Notes under the pieces: model-generated
The model's database searches: none
Told to the model about the DNA's origin: nothing
What the model saw: only the letters and a program-made list of their open reading frames with translations
In this document: positions 8,789-17,407 of the stretch, piece after piece
How the letters are laid out: every line of letters starts with the position of its first letter
Position numbering within the stretch: position 1 is the first letter of the stretch
Assembly (NCBI GenBank): GCA_963851105.1
Contig: CAWKNP010000002.1
Span: forward strand, 643,364 to 707,363
Reading direction: 5' to 3'
Length of the DNA stretch: 64,000 bases
DNA from: DATARN01 sp963851105
Lineage (GTDB): Bacteria > Actinomycetota > Acidimicrobiia > Acidimicrobiales > Palsa-688
Position numbers and translations under genes: made by a program

Positions 8789-9091
8789 TCAATGTTCTCG
8801 GATTACTGCGGTCGAGCGTCGAATACCCGATGGCGACCAGATGTACCGCCAAAGCCCGGCCTGTTCGCCGATCGTCTCGAAGGTGAAGTCCTTCGCCCAA
8901 CCTCCGCCGGTCAGACGCTGCATCCCCAGGCCGTAGACGAGACCGAGACACACGGCTACCCCAAGGAAGAATGCTCCGGGGAGAACTGTCCACGGCGCCA
9001 GGACGAATGATACGAGGAAGCCAAGGAGGAGGACCATGCCCGCAAGGTGCAGCGTCGCCTCTGTGCGCGTCGGGCGGAATGCAGAACCCAT
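8789..9091 (-). CDS. Small membrane protein, unknown function
   Basis: A 100-residue protein with two predicted membrane helices in tandem (LAGMVLLLGFLVSFVLAP and LPGAFFLGVAVCLGLVYGLG) and a short soluble tail (WAKDFTFETIGEQAGLWRYIW). I do not recognise the family. The hydrophobic pattern and third-position GC fit real coding. It stands alone, convergent with the MazF operon; the 250 bases between them hold nothing I can identify. Confidence 0.5.
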   Translation of the reverse strand: MGSAFRPTRTEATLHLAGMVLLLGFLVSFVLAPWTVLPGAFFLGVAVCLGLVYGLGMQRLTGGGWAKDFTFETIGEQAGLWRYIWSPSGIRRSTAVIREH

Positions 9092-9396
9092 ACCACCATC
9101 ATCCCGCGCTCACGACTGGAACTAGACGGGAGCCCGCACATCGCCCTCGATAGGTTGCGATAACGACCCACGCGACGGGGGCACGCCGGCAACGCGGATG
9201 AGTCGATCGGGCGGGTGGGCATACTCCGGGCTTGGTCCATCGCCGGCTATCAGGCGGCGGGCGACTGCTCCGTCAATCTGGCAGCGGACCCAACAGGGTA
9301 CCGTTGAGGAAGCGCGTGTCGGATAAGGCGATACGAGGCACAATCTCGCTGTTCGCCCCGACCTGGAGGGTGTCGTTGGCAAGTCCGACACACGTT

Positions 9397-9828
9397 ATGA
9401 CGATGAATGGGCGAATCAGCGGAGAACTCAAGGGCCTTTTGCCCGAGGAGGAACTGCGCCGGCTGGTCCACCTTCTCGACGGCCGCGGGAGGTACTCGCT
9501 CAGCCTTTGGGCGGTGCCCGCGGGGACCACGTTCGATCGGGTGGACCTGCGGTCTTGGCCGCGTGAGTACATACAGGTCGCTGGCCGCCCGGCACGCATG
9601 ACCGTCGAGGTCCGTCGACCGCACGGCGACGGCTACAGCCACTGTGTCGTCGGCCGCCCGTCAGGCAAGGGTGGACCAGCTACCGAGACCATCGAGTGGG
9701 ACGGGGTGGAGACCGCCGTGCAAGCCAACGAGGTCTTCGACGTGGAGGAGGTCGGGGTGTTGTTCGTCGCGTACTTCCGCGCTGGCGATGTGCCGAGCCG
9801 TTACCGATGCCGACGGCTCGACCTGTGA
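9397..9828 (+). CDS. Probable immunity-like protein (orphan)
   Basis: From ATG 9397 the product is 143 residues, soluble and without a signal. The ending EEVGVLFVAYFRAGDVPSRYRCRRLDL resembles the C-terminal '..A..F..Y..TG..P..y.lR' pattern of polymorphic-toxin immunity proteins. The next gene (9970) is a CPCC protein, another class often found among immunity genes. No toxin lies nearby. The frame extends upstream to 9232, but that part looks non-coding. The 305 bases before the ATG (9092-9396) hold no other gene I can support. The family assignment is tentative. Confidence 0.5.
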   Translation: MTMNGRISGELKGLLPEEELRRLVHLLDGRGRYSLSLWAVPAGTTFDRVDLRSWPREYIQVAGRPARMTVEVRRPHGDGYSHCVVGRPSGKGGPATETIEWDGVETAVQANEVFDVEEVGVLFVAYFRAGDVPSRYRCRRLDL

Positions 9829-9969
9829 ACCAGCCGCCGCGAATACAACGGCGTTGGCAAACGCTCTGAGGACGACGGCCGCGACGCTGCGCCCATCCCC
9901 GGCGATAGGACCTGGCCCGCCGTCAACCCGTGGATTCGGTGGTCGGCAGCTTCGTCCGTGGCATCGTTA

Positions 9970-10251
9970 ATGTCCTTCGAGAACGTCGTCCGGCCACAGG
10001 CGGAAGGGCCGTACCCGTGTCCGTGTTGTGGTTACATGACCTTGGTCGCCAGGGGCGCCTACATCATCTGCCAGGTCTGCTTCTGGGAGGACGACGGCCA
10101 AGATGGTCATGATGCGGACGACGTCCGAGGAGGGCCGAACGGCGCACTGAGCCTTACCGAGGCGCGGGCGAACTTCAAGAGGTTTCGGGCGTGGGATGAG
10201 GCGGCGGTCCAGTCCGTTCGGGAGCCTCGGCCGGAGGAGTTCCCGACCTAG
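9970..10251 (+). CDS. CPCC-type cysteine-rich protein
   Basis: A 93-residue protein with the diagnostic YPCPCCGYMTL, a second Cys pair in IICQVCFWEDDGQD, then GGPNGALSLTEARANFKRF. This is the Cys_rich_CPCC family (zinc-ribbon-like, four Cys ligands). Many members lie in polymorphic-toxin immunity neighbourhoods, but no biochemical role is established. A GTG at 9958 is in frame; I prefer ATG 9970 because the conserved part starts soon after. Confidence 0.85.
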   Translation: MSFENVVRPQAEGPYPCPCCGYMTLVARGAYIICQVCFWEDDGQDGHDADDVRGGPNGALSLTEARANFKRFRAWDEAAVQSVREPRPEEFPT

Positions 10252-10378
10252 CGAAACGGGCCAGATTGACGCTCATGGGCTTACGCTTGGACAGGGGCCG
10301 CACGACGGAGTGGCGTTTGACGCGCCCTGTTCGGCGGATATGACGGGATTCAGCGACCCGGTGCTCTCGGGGCAGCGC

Positions 10379-10882
10379 TCATCCAATGAGACTCCCCGCC
10401 GCGATACCGGCGGGGCGGATGACTGTCATACCGGGGATCGCGCTGCAATAGTCGATCAGCTCATTGAGATCTAGGTAAGCCCGGTCGAGGTTCACGGACC
10501 GACCGCGTTCATCAGTGAGGACCATCGCCCGGTCGGGTGCTCCAGGTACCCCGATATTGCGGGCCCTGGGGACAAGGCTCGATCTGTCGCCCAGGTCGAG
10601 CGTGACACCGCGGCCGATAACGCGCCGAACGCTGGCCTCACGGTCGACAATATCGAGTACACGGACGAAATATTGTTGATGCGCGAACCAGAAAGCAGCT
10701 AATCCAGCCGCACCAGCGAGGACCGAGACCAGCACGGCTTTGCCGACGGAGACGAAAAGCGTAGCGGTGGCCGCGAACACGCCTACCACGACGATCGTGC
10801 TTGCCAGTTGGACCCAAACGATGACAAGGGCCCATTTCGAACACGAGACGTGAATCCTGGTTGGCGTTTCGTCGTTCGACAT
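10379..10882 (-). CDS. Two-helix membrane protein with a C-terminal soluble domain
   Basis: About 167 residues. Two hydrophobic segments near the N-terminus (WALVIVWVQLASTIVVVGVF and AVLVSVLAGAAGLAAFWFA) are followed by a ~100-residue soluble domain. That domain includes VIGRGVTLDLGDRSSLV and VLTDERGRSVNLDRAYLDLNELIDY, a layout like membrane-anchored bacterial PH-like domains. It resembles the 20547-21125 gene in design but not in sequence. Function unknown. An in-frame start exists at 10900. Confidence 0.6.
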   Translation of the reverse strand: MSNDETPTRIHVSCSKWALVIVWVQLASTIVVVGVFAATATLFVSVGKAVLVSVLAGAAGLAAFWFAHQQYFVRVLDIVDREASVRRVIGRGVTLDLGDRSSLVPRARNIGVPGAPDRAMVLTDERGRSVNLDRAYLDLNELIDYCSAIPGMTVIRPAGIAAGSLIG

Positions 10883-11268
10883 CTCTCCAGTGTGGCCCAA
10901 TCAGCTGCCCACGAGCACCGGCGCGAGCCGGGTCTCGCTCGCTCGCTGGCCCGGCACGATCGGCAATCTTGGCGGCCCTCCCACCCATTTAAGGCCGCAC
11001 ACTCCCGTCGTTACGCGCCCCCAGGCAGCGGCAGTCGGCTGTCGCCAATCCGCCCGGATGTGTCCATCTGGCGAGCCAATTGGAGCCCGCGAGGTTGGTG
11101 AGCTGCTACAGGGTCCTGCGCCCGAAGAGCCGACAGGCGGCCAGGATTCCTACGGCGAAGAGGACTACAGGGCCGATGTTCGGAGTCCGAGAGCGTCCCC
11201 CCACGGCGGATGGTGATGAAACAGGTGTCGCGATCCTTGGGGAGGATCACGGCGGCAAGGCGGCGGGC
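10883..11268. other. Intergenic stretch with a variant of repeat C
   Basis: No supported gene. It contains GCCGCACACTCCCGTCG (10994-11010), which matches 15 of 17 bases of the repeat-C core at 15821 and 20441. Around 11113-11200 on the minus strand a short frame ends in a hydrophobic helix (NIGPVVLFAVGILAACRLF), possibly the 3' remnant of an anchored protein. Confidence 0.35.
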
Positions 11269-11823
11269 CTAGAACCACTCCAGAGCCATCGCGGTTATCG
11301 ATTTGATCTCCTCGTGTGTCGCATCCCGAGCTCGCCCCGAGCGCCAGGAGGCTTCGTCTTGCAGGCAGACCGTGAGTTTGCGTGCCTCGCCCCACGAGCA
11401 CCGAATAAGCGTCACCGTCCCGGGCTGTTGCCAGCTGGTGTGGAGCTCATGGGCGAGCTGACGATACTCGTCGCCCTCATGGAGGGTTTCCGCCGCCGCC
11501 GACAGCCTCACCGTGTCCGATCGGCGCTGTTCCTCGTCGGGCAGCGAGTATCGCAAGCGGATGTATTCGTCGCCCGCAGCGTTCTCCACGTATCGGGTGT
11601 TGGTCAGCTCGCCCACGATGATGGCCGAGGTGAAGTCGTAGGGGTGGTCGTGGATGGGCGGGTCCCCATCGCTCAGGCTCGGGTTCCAAACGTGAAGGCG
11701 GTACTCCCGCCGCTCGTCCAGGCGCAGCCCCATCAGCCCGATATCCTGCATCCGCCAGGGGAAGTCCTCGGCGTGGCGGAGGAGCGTGAAGGCCAGGGCC
11801 TTGGTCATAGTCGTCTCACTCAT
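11269..11823 (-). CDS. Cupin-fold protein (possible metal-dependent oxygenase-like)
   Basis: A 184-residue soluble protein whose centre carries the cupin-like metal motif PPIHDHPYDFTSAIIVGELTN (His-x-His plus downstream residues). A second strand region, GDEYRQLAHELHTSWQQPGTVTLI, supplies another likely His. The pattern resembles cysteine-dioxygenase-type or small RmlC-like cupins; substrate unknown. ATG 11823 is chosen because GAGGAGG lies just upstream; an in-frame start at 11859 lacks one. Single gene. Confidence 0.65.
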   Translation of the reverse strand: MSETTMTKALAFTLLRHAEDFPWRMQDIGLMGLRLDERREYRLHVWNPSLSDGDPPIHDHPYDFTSAIIVGELTNTRYVENAAGDEYIRLRYSLPDEEQRRSDTVRLSAAAETLHEGDEYRQLAHELHTSWQQPGTVTLIRCSWGEARKLTVCLQDEASWRSGRARDATHEEIKSITAMALEWF

Positions 11824-12031
11824 CAACGCCTCCTCGGGCCTGGCACCGATGCCATGCACGGACTTGGATCACATCACTGTCATTTGAACAAGTCAAGGGG
11901 TATGACATCCGGGGTGAGTTGGCGCCGGACACCGACGTGTCGGGCGGGGCGGCCTACCTTGACGGCGCTCCACTCGTCGCTGATGTGGACCGGCAGGCTC
12001 GACGTCGTCATGGCGGACGGCGACGAGTCGA

Positions 12032-12453
12032 TCAGTGGTCGATGACCGCTAGTTCAAGACCGCAGAGGCGGTCGGGCTCGGCGATCACGTCGATCTCGGT
12101 GATGTTGTCACCCACGATCGTGAGGCCGATCACCATCAGAAGCCACCCGCGCGGCGCGATCACCAGGCCCACCGATCCATACACCATCGCCGGCCCGGGC
12201 GAAGGCGGCCCGATGCGCCAGGGCTTGGTTGGCTACCGCGGGCGCACCTCGCACTGCTTCCCGACGCGCCCATCGACACTGGGACTTTGTCGGCTCGGAG
12301 CACAACATTGGGATCGAGAACCGCCACCAGGGCGTCGAAATCCCCCCCTCGCGAGGCGGCCAGGTAGGCGTCGACAACCTCATTTCGCAAGATGAGGTCG
12401 ACCTCATTGCCAACATCAACGTATGGACCCGCCTCAACGTGGCGACCCGGCAA
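12032..12453 (-). pseudogene. ECF41/SigJ-type sigma factor, C-terminal SnoaL domain remnant
   Basis: Three minus-strand frames each carry part of one domain. The first reads VVDAYLAASRGGDFDALVAVLDPNVVLRAD, the second GAPAVANQALAHRAAFARAGDGVW, the third GLVIAPRGWLLMVIGLTIVGDNITEIDVIAEPDRL, ending at TGA 12032. Joined, they give the SnoaL-like C-terminal domain of SigJ/ECF41 sigma factors almost completely. The sigma-2 and sigma-4 DNA-binding domains are missing: the adjacent HTH gene occupies the sequence where they should be. The domain is broken by two frameshifts and 5'-truncated. Confidence 0.65.
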
Positions 12454-13009
12454 CCGGCGGGGGAATGGGCGCCGGCTGTGCCTCCTCGGCCCCGGGCATG
12501 ACGATTCCGGCGACGACGCGCCGACGACGCCCCGGCGCAGGCGGGTTGGTCAGCTGTCGCTGGACGACGACGACGAGGTCGCGTACGAACTCGGCCAACT
12601 CGGTGTCGGACAGCCACAGTCCGGCCATGCGATAGCCGACGCCATCGCGAAGCAGGTCGGGCTGGTCCCGGGTGAGATAGCGGTCGAAATCACCGAGCAA
12701 TCCGGCGACGAAGGCCATGAAGGCCTGCCGTTGGTCGTCGCGGCTCATGTCCGACGCCTCGGCCGGCCCGAGTTGGGCGGTGCTGAGCCTGAGCACATAC
12801 GTCCGTTCCACGGCGCCGCGGACCCGCCGCTCGGCCACCACGGCCAAGACCCCGGCTTGGACCAGCCGGGCGACGTGGCGATACAGGCTGCCGGCAGGGA
12901 CGTCGGAGAGCTCCTTGGCGAGCTGACTGGTGGTCAGGGCCCGGTCCCCCAGAAAGGCTTGGACGATACGCAGCCGCACGGGATGTAACAGCAGGTCGGC
13001 GCTCGCCAT
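12434..13009 (-). CDS. ArsR/MarR-like winged-helix transcriptional regulator
   Basis: 191 residues with an N-terminal winged helix: LLLHPVRLRIVQAFLGDRALTTSQLAKEL, then recognition helix VPAGSLYRHVARLVQAGVLAVV, then the wing ERRVRGAVERTYVL. This layout is common in actinobacterial ArsR-like repressors with an all-alpha C-terminal effector domain (residues ~80-180). It is divergent from 13083, and an inverted repeat lies between the two, so it probably controls that gene and itself. Its last 20 bases overlap the decayed sigma-factor remnant. Confidence 0.82.
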   Translation of the reverse strand: MASADLLLHPVRLRIVQAFLGDRALTTSQLAKELSDVPAGSLYRHVARLVQAGVLAVVAERRVRGAVERTYVLRLSTAQLGPAEASDMSRDDQRQAFMAFVAGLLGDFDRYLTRDQPDLLRDGVGYRMAGLWLSDTELAEFVRDLVVVVQRQLTNPPAPGRRRRVVAGIVMPGAEEAQPAPIPPPVAGSPR

Positions 13010-13021
13010 CAGTGCACCCTA

Positions 13022-13037
13022 GCGAAGCAACGTTCGC
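13022..13037. promoter_or_regulatory. Inverted repeat in the divergent regulator promoter
   Basis: GCGAA and TTCGC separated by GCAACG, 12 bases upstream of the regulator start at 13009. The rest of the 73-base gap is unusually AT-rich (TAGTAGTAGTAACAATAG), as expected for a promoter. It is a candidate operator for the HTH protein. Confidence 0.4.
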
Positions 13038-13082
13038 ATTTGCGGTATCATTCATAGTAGTAGTAACAATAGAGGAGGTCCA

Positions 13083-13439
13083 GTGGCCGATCTGAAGGTC
13101 GAAGGCAACGAGCTGGTCCTGGAGCTGAGCGCGTGGGAGAAGGCCGAGACGCTTAATCGCGATGTGCGGGTGCCTCTTTCGTCGGTCCGGGGCGTTGAGG
13201 TGCTCGAAGACGCCCATGGCGCGATCGGGTGGCGCGGATTTAAGACGCCCGGCACCAGGATCCCCGGTGTCGTCGAGGCCGGAACGTTCCGGATAAAGGG
13301 CAAGAGGATCTTCGCGGTCGTCCACCACGACACCCCGCGGGGCGTGCGGGTGCGCCTCGAAGGAACCAACTTCGACGAGCTGGTCGTCGGAGGCGCCGAT
13401 CCCGAGGCCGTGGCGGCCACGCTACAGCCGGTCCCCTAA
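13083..13439 (+). CDS. Small soluble PH-like domain protein
   Basis: 118 residues starting at GTG 13083 with GAGGAGG seven bases upstream. The sequence is beta-rich and alternates in the manner of a small PH-like/DUF domain: NELVLELSAWEKAE, VRVPLSSVRGVEVLEDA, GTFRIKGKRIFAVVHHDTPRGVRVRLEG, FDELVVGGADPEAVAATL. Similar stand-alone actinobacterial proteins are known but uncharacterised. Divergent transcription from the HTH regulator suggests it is the regulator's target. Confidence 0.7.
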   Translation: MADLKVEGNELVLELSAWEKAETLNRDVRVPLSSVRGVEVLEDAHGAIGWRGFKTPGTRIPGVVEAGTFRIKGKRIFAVVHHDTPRGVRVRLEGTNFDELVVGGADPEAVAATLQPVP

Positions 13440-13849
13440 CCCGGGACGGGCGGACCAAAGACCGAACATCGCGGTGTTGGGGCTCTAGCTTCTTCCCATC
13501 AACCTGTAGAACGACCGGAAAATGACAGTGGCAGCGCCAGGAAAGTCCCCGAAACCGGATCGCGGAGCGCAGCACTTGGCCAGGGGTCAGAGGCTCAGAG
13601 AGGGGCCTCGCGGCGCTACGGAACCGTTGTTCTGGCACCTTCGGAAGAGGGGCAGATCGATCGTTGTGACCACCCAGATGAATCGGTCGGTCTCCTCGTC
13701 GCGGAGACGAGGCCGGCTTTGTTGGAAAAGACTGGAACCAGTGCTCCATGCTGGATGTCTGCACAGTCACGGGAGGTCGAGAGGCTAGAAGCGGCGCGAG
13801 GGGACGAACACGGTCCAGGCATTCACTCAAGGGCGGCGGTAACGCCGTC
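13440..13849. other. Intergenic stretch, no supported gene
   Basis: About 410 bases. Frames exist on both strands but show no recognisable motif. The minus-strand frames mirror neighbouring coding sequence and I leave them out. Confidence 0.4.
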
Positions 13850-14358
13850 ATGGTGATGCTGACGCTATGTGGCGCCGTCACGGCCTGCACAGCCAACCAT
13901 CAGCGGATGGTGCCGTGGTCCGAGGTCGCCGCCGCACGTATGAGACCGGGATGGCCCACCACCGCCCCCGGCTGTGGCGCCAACGATGTCAGGCTCTCCT
14001 TCCGAGAAGAAAACGGGGCAACTGGGACCAATACTCTGTTCGTCGCCGCGACCAACATCTCGCGACACGCTGCCTCCTGAGCGGCTACCCGAAGGCCGTC
14101 GCCACCAGGCCCGCGGCATCCCAACCCACGCCCCTGAGGGGCGACGAGTTGTTCTACCTCTCCTACCTGTCCCCGGGCGACATGGCCCCCGGGGAGTCGT
14201 CGATGTTCACGATCGGCTCGACGACGAGTTGCGCACCGTACCCATACCAGACTGCGACGGGGATCATCCTGGAGAAGGCACGCAACGCGCCCCCCAAGGG
14301 GAACGGCGCGACCACGAAGCCGCACAGCGGCTTCGACATCCATTATCCCCACCGCTAA
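13850..14358 (+). pseudogene. DUF4232-family lipoprotein, frameshifted
   Basis: ATG 13850 begins MVMLTLCGAVTAC, a lipoprotein signal with lipobox VTAC. The DUF4232 domain follows (GCGANDVRLSFREENGATGTNTLFVAATNISRHA). The frame stops at 14080. The homology continues in the next frame as CLLSGYPKAVA and later GDELFYLSYLSPGD and CAPYPYQTATGIILE, to a stop at 14358. Joined, the protein would be ~168 residues, normal for the family. A one-base change near 14070 breaks it. This may be real decay or a sequencing indel. DUF4232 proteins are exported and of unknown role. Confidence 0.65.
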
Positions 14359-14703
14359 TGCCCGGACCGTCAAGGCTTCCCTACCGGCGGCCTCCGGCCG
14401 GCCTTGATCGCCCTACTTTGTCGCGCCCAGAAAATGGAACCCCCCGCCCCTGCGGGGCGCAAACGAGCCGGAAAAAAGACCTCCGCATTCTTGACATCGA
14501 GCGCTCCTCGATAGATGACAACCCACATCGCACTGCGGCGGCCGTCCAGGCGCCCGCGTGTAGCGCGGTGATGTTGGCGCCGGACCCTACCTGTCGGGTG
14601 GTGCCACGTTCCTTAACGGCACCCCATGTTTTGCCCGTCCGTGCAATGGAGATGCTGTTGAGGTTCCCCGCGGGGAAGGCGCCGAACAGGAGGAGTCAGG
14701 CCG
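14359..14703. other. Intergenic stretch with a GC hairpin
   Basis: No gene seen. GCCCC-TGC-GGGGC at 14446-14458 forms a short hairpin downstream of the DUF4232 gene but has no T run, so I do not call it a terminator. GGAGGAG near 14688 belongs to the next gene. Confidence 0.35.
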
Positions 14704-15738
14704 GTGGAGTATCGAACACTCGGAAACAGTGGCTGTGCCGTTTCGACCTTCGCCCTCGGCACCATGACCTTCGGGGCAGAAACCGATGAAAGCGCTGCTC
14801 ACGAGCAGCTCGATCGTTTCGTCGACGCGGGCGGGACATTCGTGGACACGGCCGACGTGTACGGCGGCGGGTCATCCGAAGAGATCATCGGACGGTGGCT
14901 GCGAAAGGTACCGACCTCGGTGAGGGAACGGATCGTGCTCGCGACCAAGGGCCGCTTCCCCACCACGGCGCATCCAAATGGGGGCGGATTGTCGCGCCGC
15001 CATCTCTCGGAGGCGCTGGACGCGTCCCTGGGCCGGCTCCAGAGCGATGTCATCGACCTCTACCAGGCCCACGCCTGGGATCCATGGACTCCGATCGACG
15101 AGACGTTGCGGTTCTATGAGGATGCAGTCCGGACGGGCAAGGTGCGCTACATCGGTTTCTCCAACTTCACCGGGTGGCAGGTCCAGAAGGCGGTGGATAC
15201 CTCCGACCGGCTGGGTGTGACCCGGCCGGTCACCCTCCAGCCCCAGTACAACCTGCTCGTTCGCGAGGTCGAGTGGGAGATCATCCCGGCGTGCCAGTCC
15301 ACCGGTCTCGGGGTGCTGCCGTGGAGCCCGCTCGGGGGCGGCTGGCTCACCGGCAAATATCGGCGGGATGAGCACCCGACGGGCGCCACCCGCCTGGGTG
15401 AAAACCCCGAACGAGGGGTCGAAGCGTACGAGCGGCGGCGGCGGGTGGAGCGGACGTGGGAGGTCGTGGACTGCGCGGCCCGCATCGCCGAGCGCCGGGG
15501 TACCTCCATGGCTCAGGTCGCCCTGGCCTGGTTGGTCGCCCGCCCCGCCGTCACATCCGTTATCCTCGGGGCCCGAACGGTGGCGCAACTCGAGGACAAC
15601 CTTGGGGCCGTCGGGGTGCTGCTCGACGCCGAGGAAGTGGCGGAGCTCGACGAAAAGAGCGATCCCGCGCCCGCCGACTATCCCTACGGTGGTCCGGCCG
15701 TCGAACAGCGCGACCGAGTCCTTGGGGGCGGCCGTTGA
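14704..15738 (+). CDS. Aldo/keto reductase
   Basis: A complete 344-residue AKR of the voltage-gated K+ channel beta-subunit-like class. GTG 14704 follows AGGAGGAG. The TIM-barrel tetrad is visible: Asp and Tyr in FVDTADVYGGGSSEEIIG, Lys in IVLATKGRF, His in DLYQAHAWDPWTPIDET. The C-terminal NADPH site shows VTSVILGARTVAQLEDNLGA. The family reduces aldehydes and ketones with NADPH; substrate not predictable. It stands alone on this strand with ~500 non-coding bases after it. Confidence 0.93.
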   Translation: MEYRTLGNSGCAVSTFALGTMTFGAETDESAAHEQLDRFVDAGGTFVDTADVYGGGSSEEIIGRWLRKVPTSVRERIVLATKGRFPTTAHPNGGGLSRRHLSEALDASLGRLQSDVIDLYQAHAWDPWTPIDETLRFYEDAVRTGKVRYIGFSNFTGWQVQKAVDTSDRLGVTRPVTLQPQYNLLVREVEWEIIPACQSTGLGVLPWSPLGGGWLTGKYRRDEHPTGATRLGENPERGVEAYERRRRVERTWEVVDCAARIAERRGTSMAQVALAWLVARPAVTSVILGARTVAQLEDNLGAVGVLLDAEEVAELDEKSDPAPADYPYGGPAVEQRDRVLGGGR

Positions 15739-16255
15739 CCATGGCCGGCCGTGCCGCGGCTACACAGCAGCACAATCACCACCCGCTGGACCGCGAGGGG
15801 CGTCGCCGAGGCGGAACGGAGGCGCACAATCCCGTCGTTCTGGGTGGATCCGGCGCCAGGGACCGAGCGGCTCCGACCGTTCAGATGGGTGTTCTGGATC
15901 AGATCTACTTGTATTCAAGAGACAAGTAATGACTTTTCGAGGAGACGGAAAGGAGTGCAGTCTGACAGGCGGTGTACGGTCAGTACGAACGGGGTCCCCC
16001 GGCTTCTTGGGGACGCAGCGCCGTTCCGGCGACCCGGCAGCGTAACGTCCCGAACTGAAGGGAAAGCCACCCTTCGGCAGGACGATTAACAGAGTGTCGG
16101 CAACTGCCACCGCGCCCGCGTGGCCGACCCCGGTACGGCGCCCCGGCCAGGACGAGTGTGGGCCAAACTGCACCGTCGCACGCCGACTGGGAAGAACCCC
16201 GACGCCTGTGGCGTTCTATTTACGTTGACTCGAGAAAGATGGGAGAGAACCTGGG
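15739..16255. other. Intergenic stretch with repeat C and a small hairpin
   Basis: No supported gene in 517 bases. It holds GGCGCACAATCCCGTCG (15821-15837), shared exactly with 20441-20457. It also holds an AT-rich inverted repeat, TACTTGT / ACAAGTA with a 9-base loop (15906-15928), that could be an operator or weak terminator. Confidence 0.45.
15821..15837 (+). repeat. Repeat C, copy 1
   Basis: GGCGCACAATCCCGTCG, identical over 17 bases to 20441-20457; a 15/17 variant lies at 10994-11010. All three sit in intergenic DNA in the same orientation. Confidence 0.5.
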
Positions 16256-16711
16256 TTGCAGTGCCGGAACTGTGGTGACGTGGTCGCACGCGATCGGGCG
16301 GCGCTCGGCTACGACTATTGCCTGAAGGAGGAATGTCAGCAGCGGTGCATGAAGCGTGTCCGGCTGGCCGCCGTCGCCGTCAACAAGGCGGCGGACTACT
16401 ACACCAGCGCTGATGAAGTGGTGCGGCCGGTGGAGACCCCGTCCGCAGCCATCGACGCCGACAGTGAGGGCGATCCGCGTTTGCCGAGGCCGCCCCGCCG
16501 GGCGCCCAAGAAGCTCCCGACCACGCTGCAACGCCTTCGGGAGCACGAGGCGGTGCTGGACGCCGCCCTGCAGCAGAGTTACGAGCGCTTCTGCCGGGGC
16601 GAGACCACGGCCGCGGCCATGGACCGGGAGCGCCAGGACCTCATCGGGGCGTTCAACCAGCGAGTCAGGAACGAGAACATCAGGTACCGCTCGCTGCTGC
16701 GAGATCGCTAA
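16256..16711 (+). CDS. Small zinc-ribbon-like protein, unknown function
   Basis: 151 residues from TTG 16256 (GGGAGA lies ~12 bases upstream). The N-terminus has four Cys in a zinc-binding arrangement, CRNCGDVV...YDYCLKEECQQRC. A basic/Pro-rich linker (LPRPPRRAPKKLP) and a charged helical tail (EHEAVLDAALQQSYERF) follow. I do not recognise the family; the pattern suggests a nucleic-acid or protein-binding adaptor. Monocistronic, convergent with the decayed flavoprotein. Confidence 0.6.
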   Translation: MQCRNCGDVVARDRAALGYDYCLKEECQQRCMKRVRLAAVAVNKAADYYTSADEVVRPVETPSAAIDADSEGDPRLPRPPRRAPKKLPTTLQRLREHEAVLDAALQQSYERFCRGETTAAAMDRERQDLIGAFNQRVRNENIRYRSLLRDR

Positions 16712-16769
16712 CCTCGCCGGCCGCCAGGGAACGGGCGTCGCCGTCGGCCCCCTCTTGGCGTGGCGTGGC

Positions 16770-17259
16770 ACCCGTACCAGGACCGGGGGTTTCATCAGCG
16801 CCGGAGGGGGCGCCAGCAGCCGCTGCACCTCCCGCATGGCGCCGGCCACCTTCGGGTCGTGCTGCGACGCGATTCTCGCCGGCTGAGGTACCGGTTCAGG
16901 CGGTCGACCATGGGCGGCTTGGCCCCGTAGTCTCTGCGAAGCAGAAGTCCCCGCCCGCGGCGATGGCCCATGGGCGGGCGCGATTCCCCGCGGCTGGCGC
17001 GCGTGTTCTGCCGGGCCGCGGCCAAGGTCGTCACCTCGAGGTGACCGAGGCAGCGACCGAGGGCCACCCCTTGCTGCGCCGCCGAGATCATGGCTTGGCC
17101 GTAGGCCGGGTTGAAGCTGCAGATGGAGTCGCCGATGGCCACGAACCCGGCCGGATGGCGCCGCAGCCTGTCGAAATGGCGCCACTGGTCCGTCGCCATG
17201 CGCTGGGTGGACACGGGGCTGCACGGCTCCTCGTCGGCGATGATGTCGGCCTTGGGCAC
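16770..17259 (-). pseudogene. FAD-dependent oxidoreductase, C-terminal fragment with frameshifts
   Basis: The frame from GTG 17259 reads RHFDRLRRHPAGFVAIGDS then CSFNPAYGQAMISAAQQGVALG. This is the third FAD-binding motif (GD) region of geranylgeranyl-reductase/PHBH-like flavoproteins. The homology then hops frames: PWAIAAGGDFCFAETTG, KPPMVDRLNRYL, and SQHDPKVAGAMREVQRLLAPP, each in a different frame. The N-terminal GxGxxG domain is absent upstream. It is truncated and frameshifted at least twice. Confidence 0.65.
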
Positions 17260-17407
17260 CCCGGCATTCGTCGGCGCAGGCCGCGCCGAGGGACCATTTT
17301 GTATCAGGGTTCTAACTCCGATCCCGCAACTCCGGTCATTTGTTCTCGGGGTGGACGATGAATCGGACCGCTTCCGATGCGTCTTTACCAGCGTCGTCGC
17401 CTCGAGT

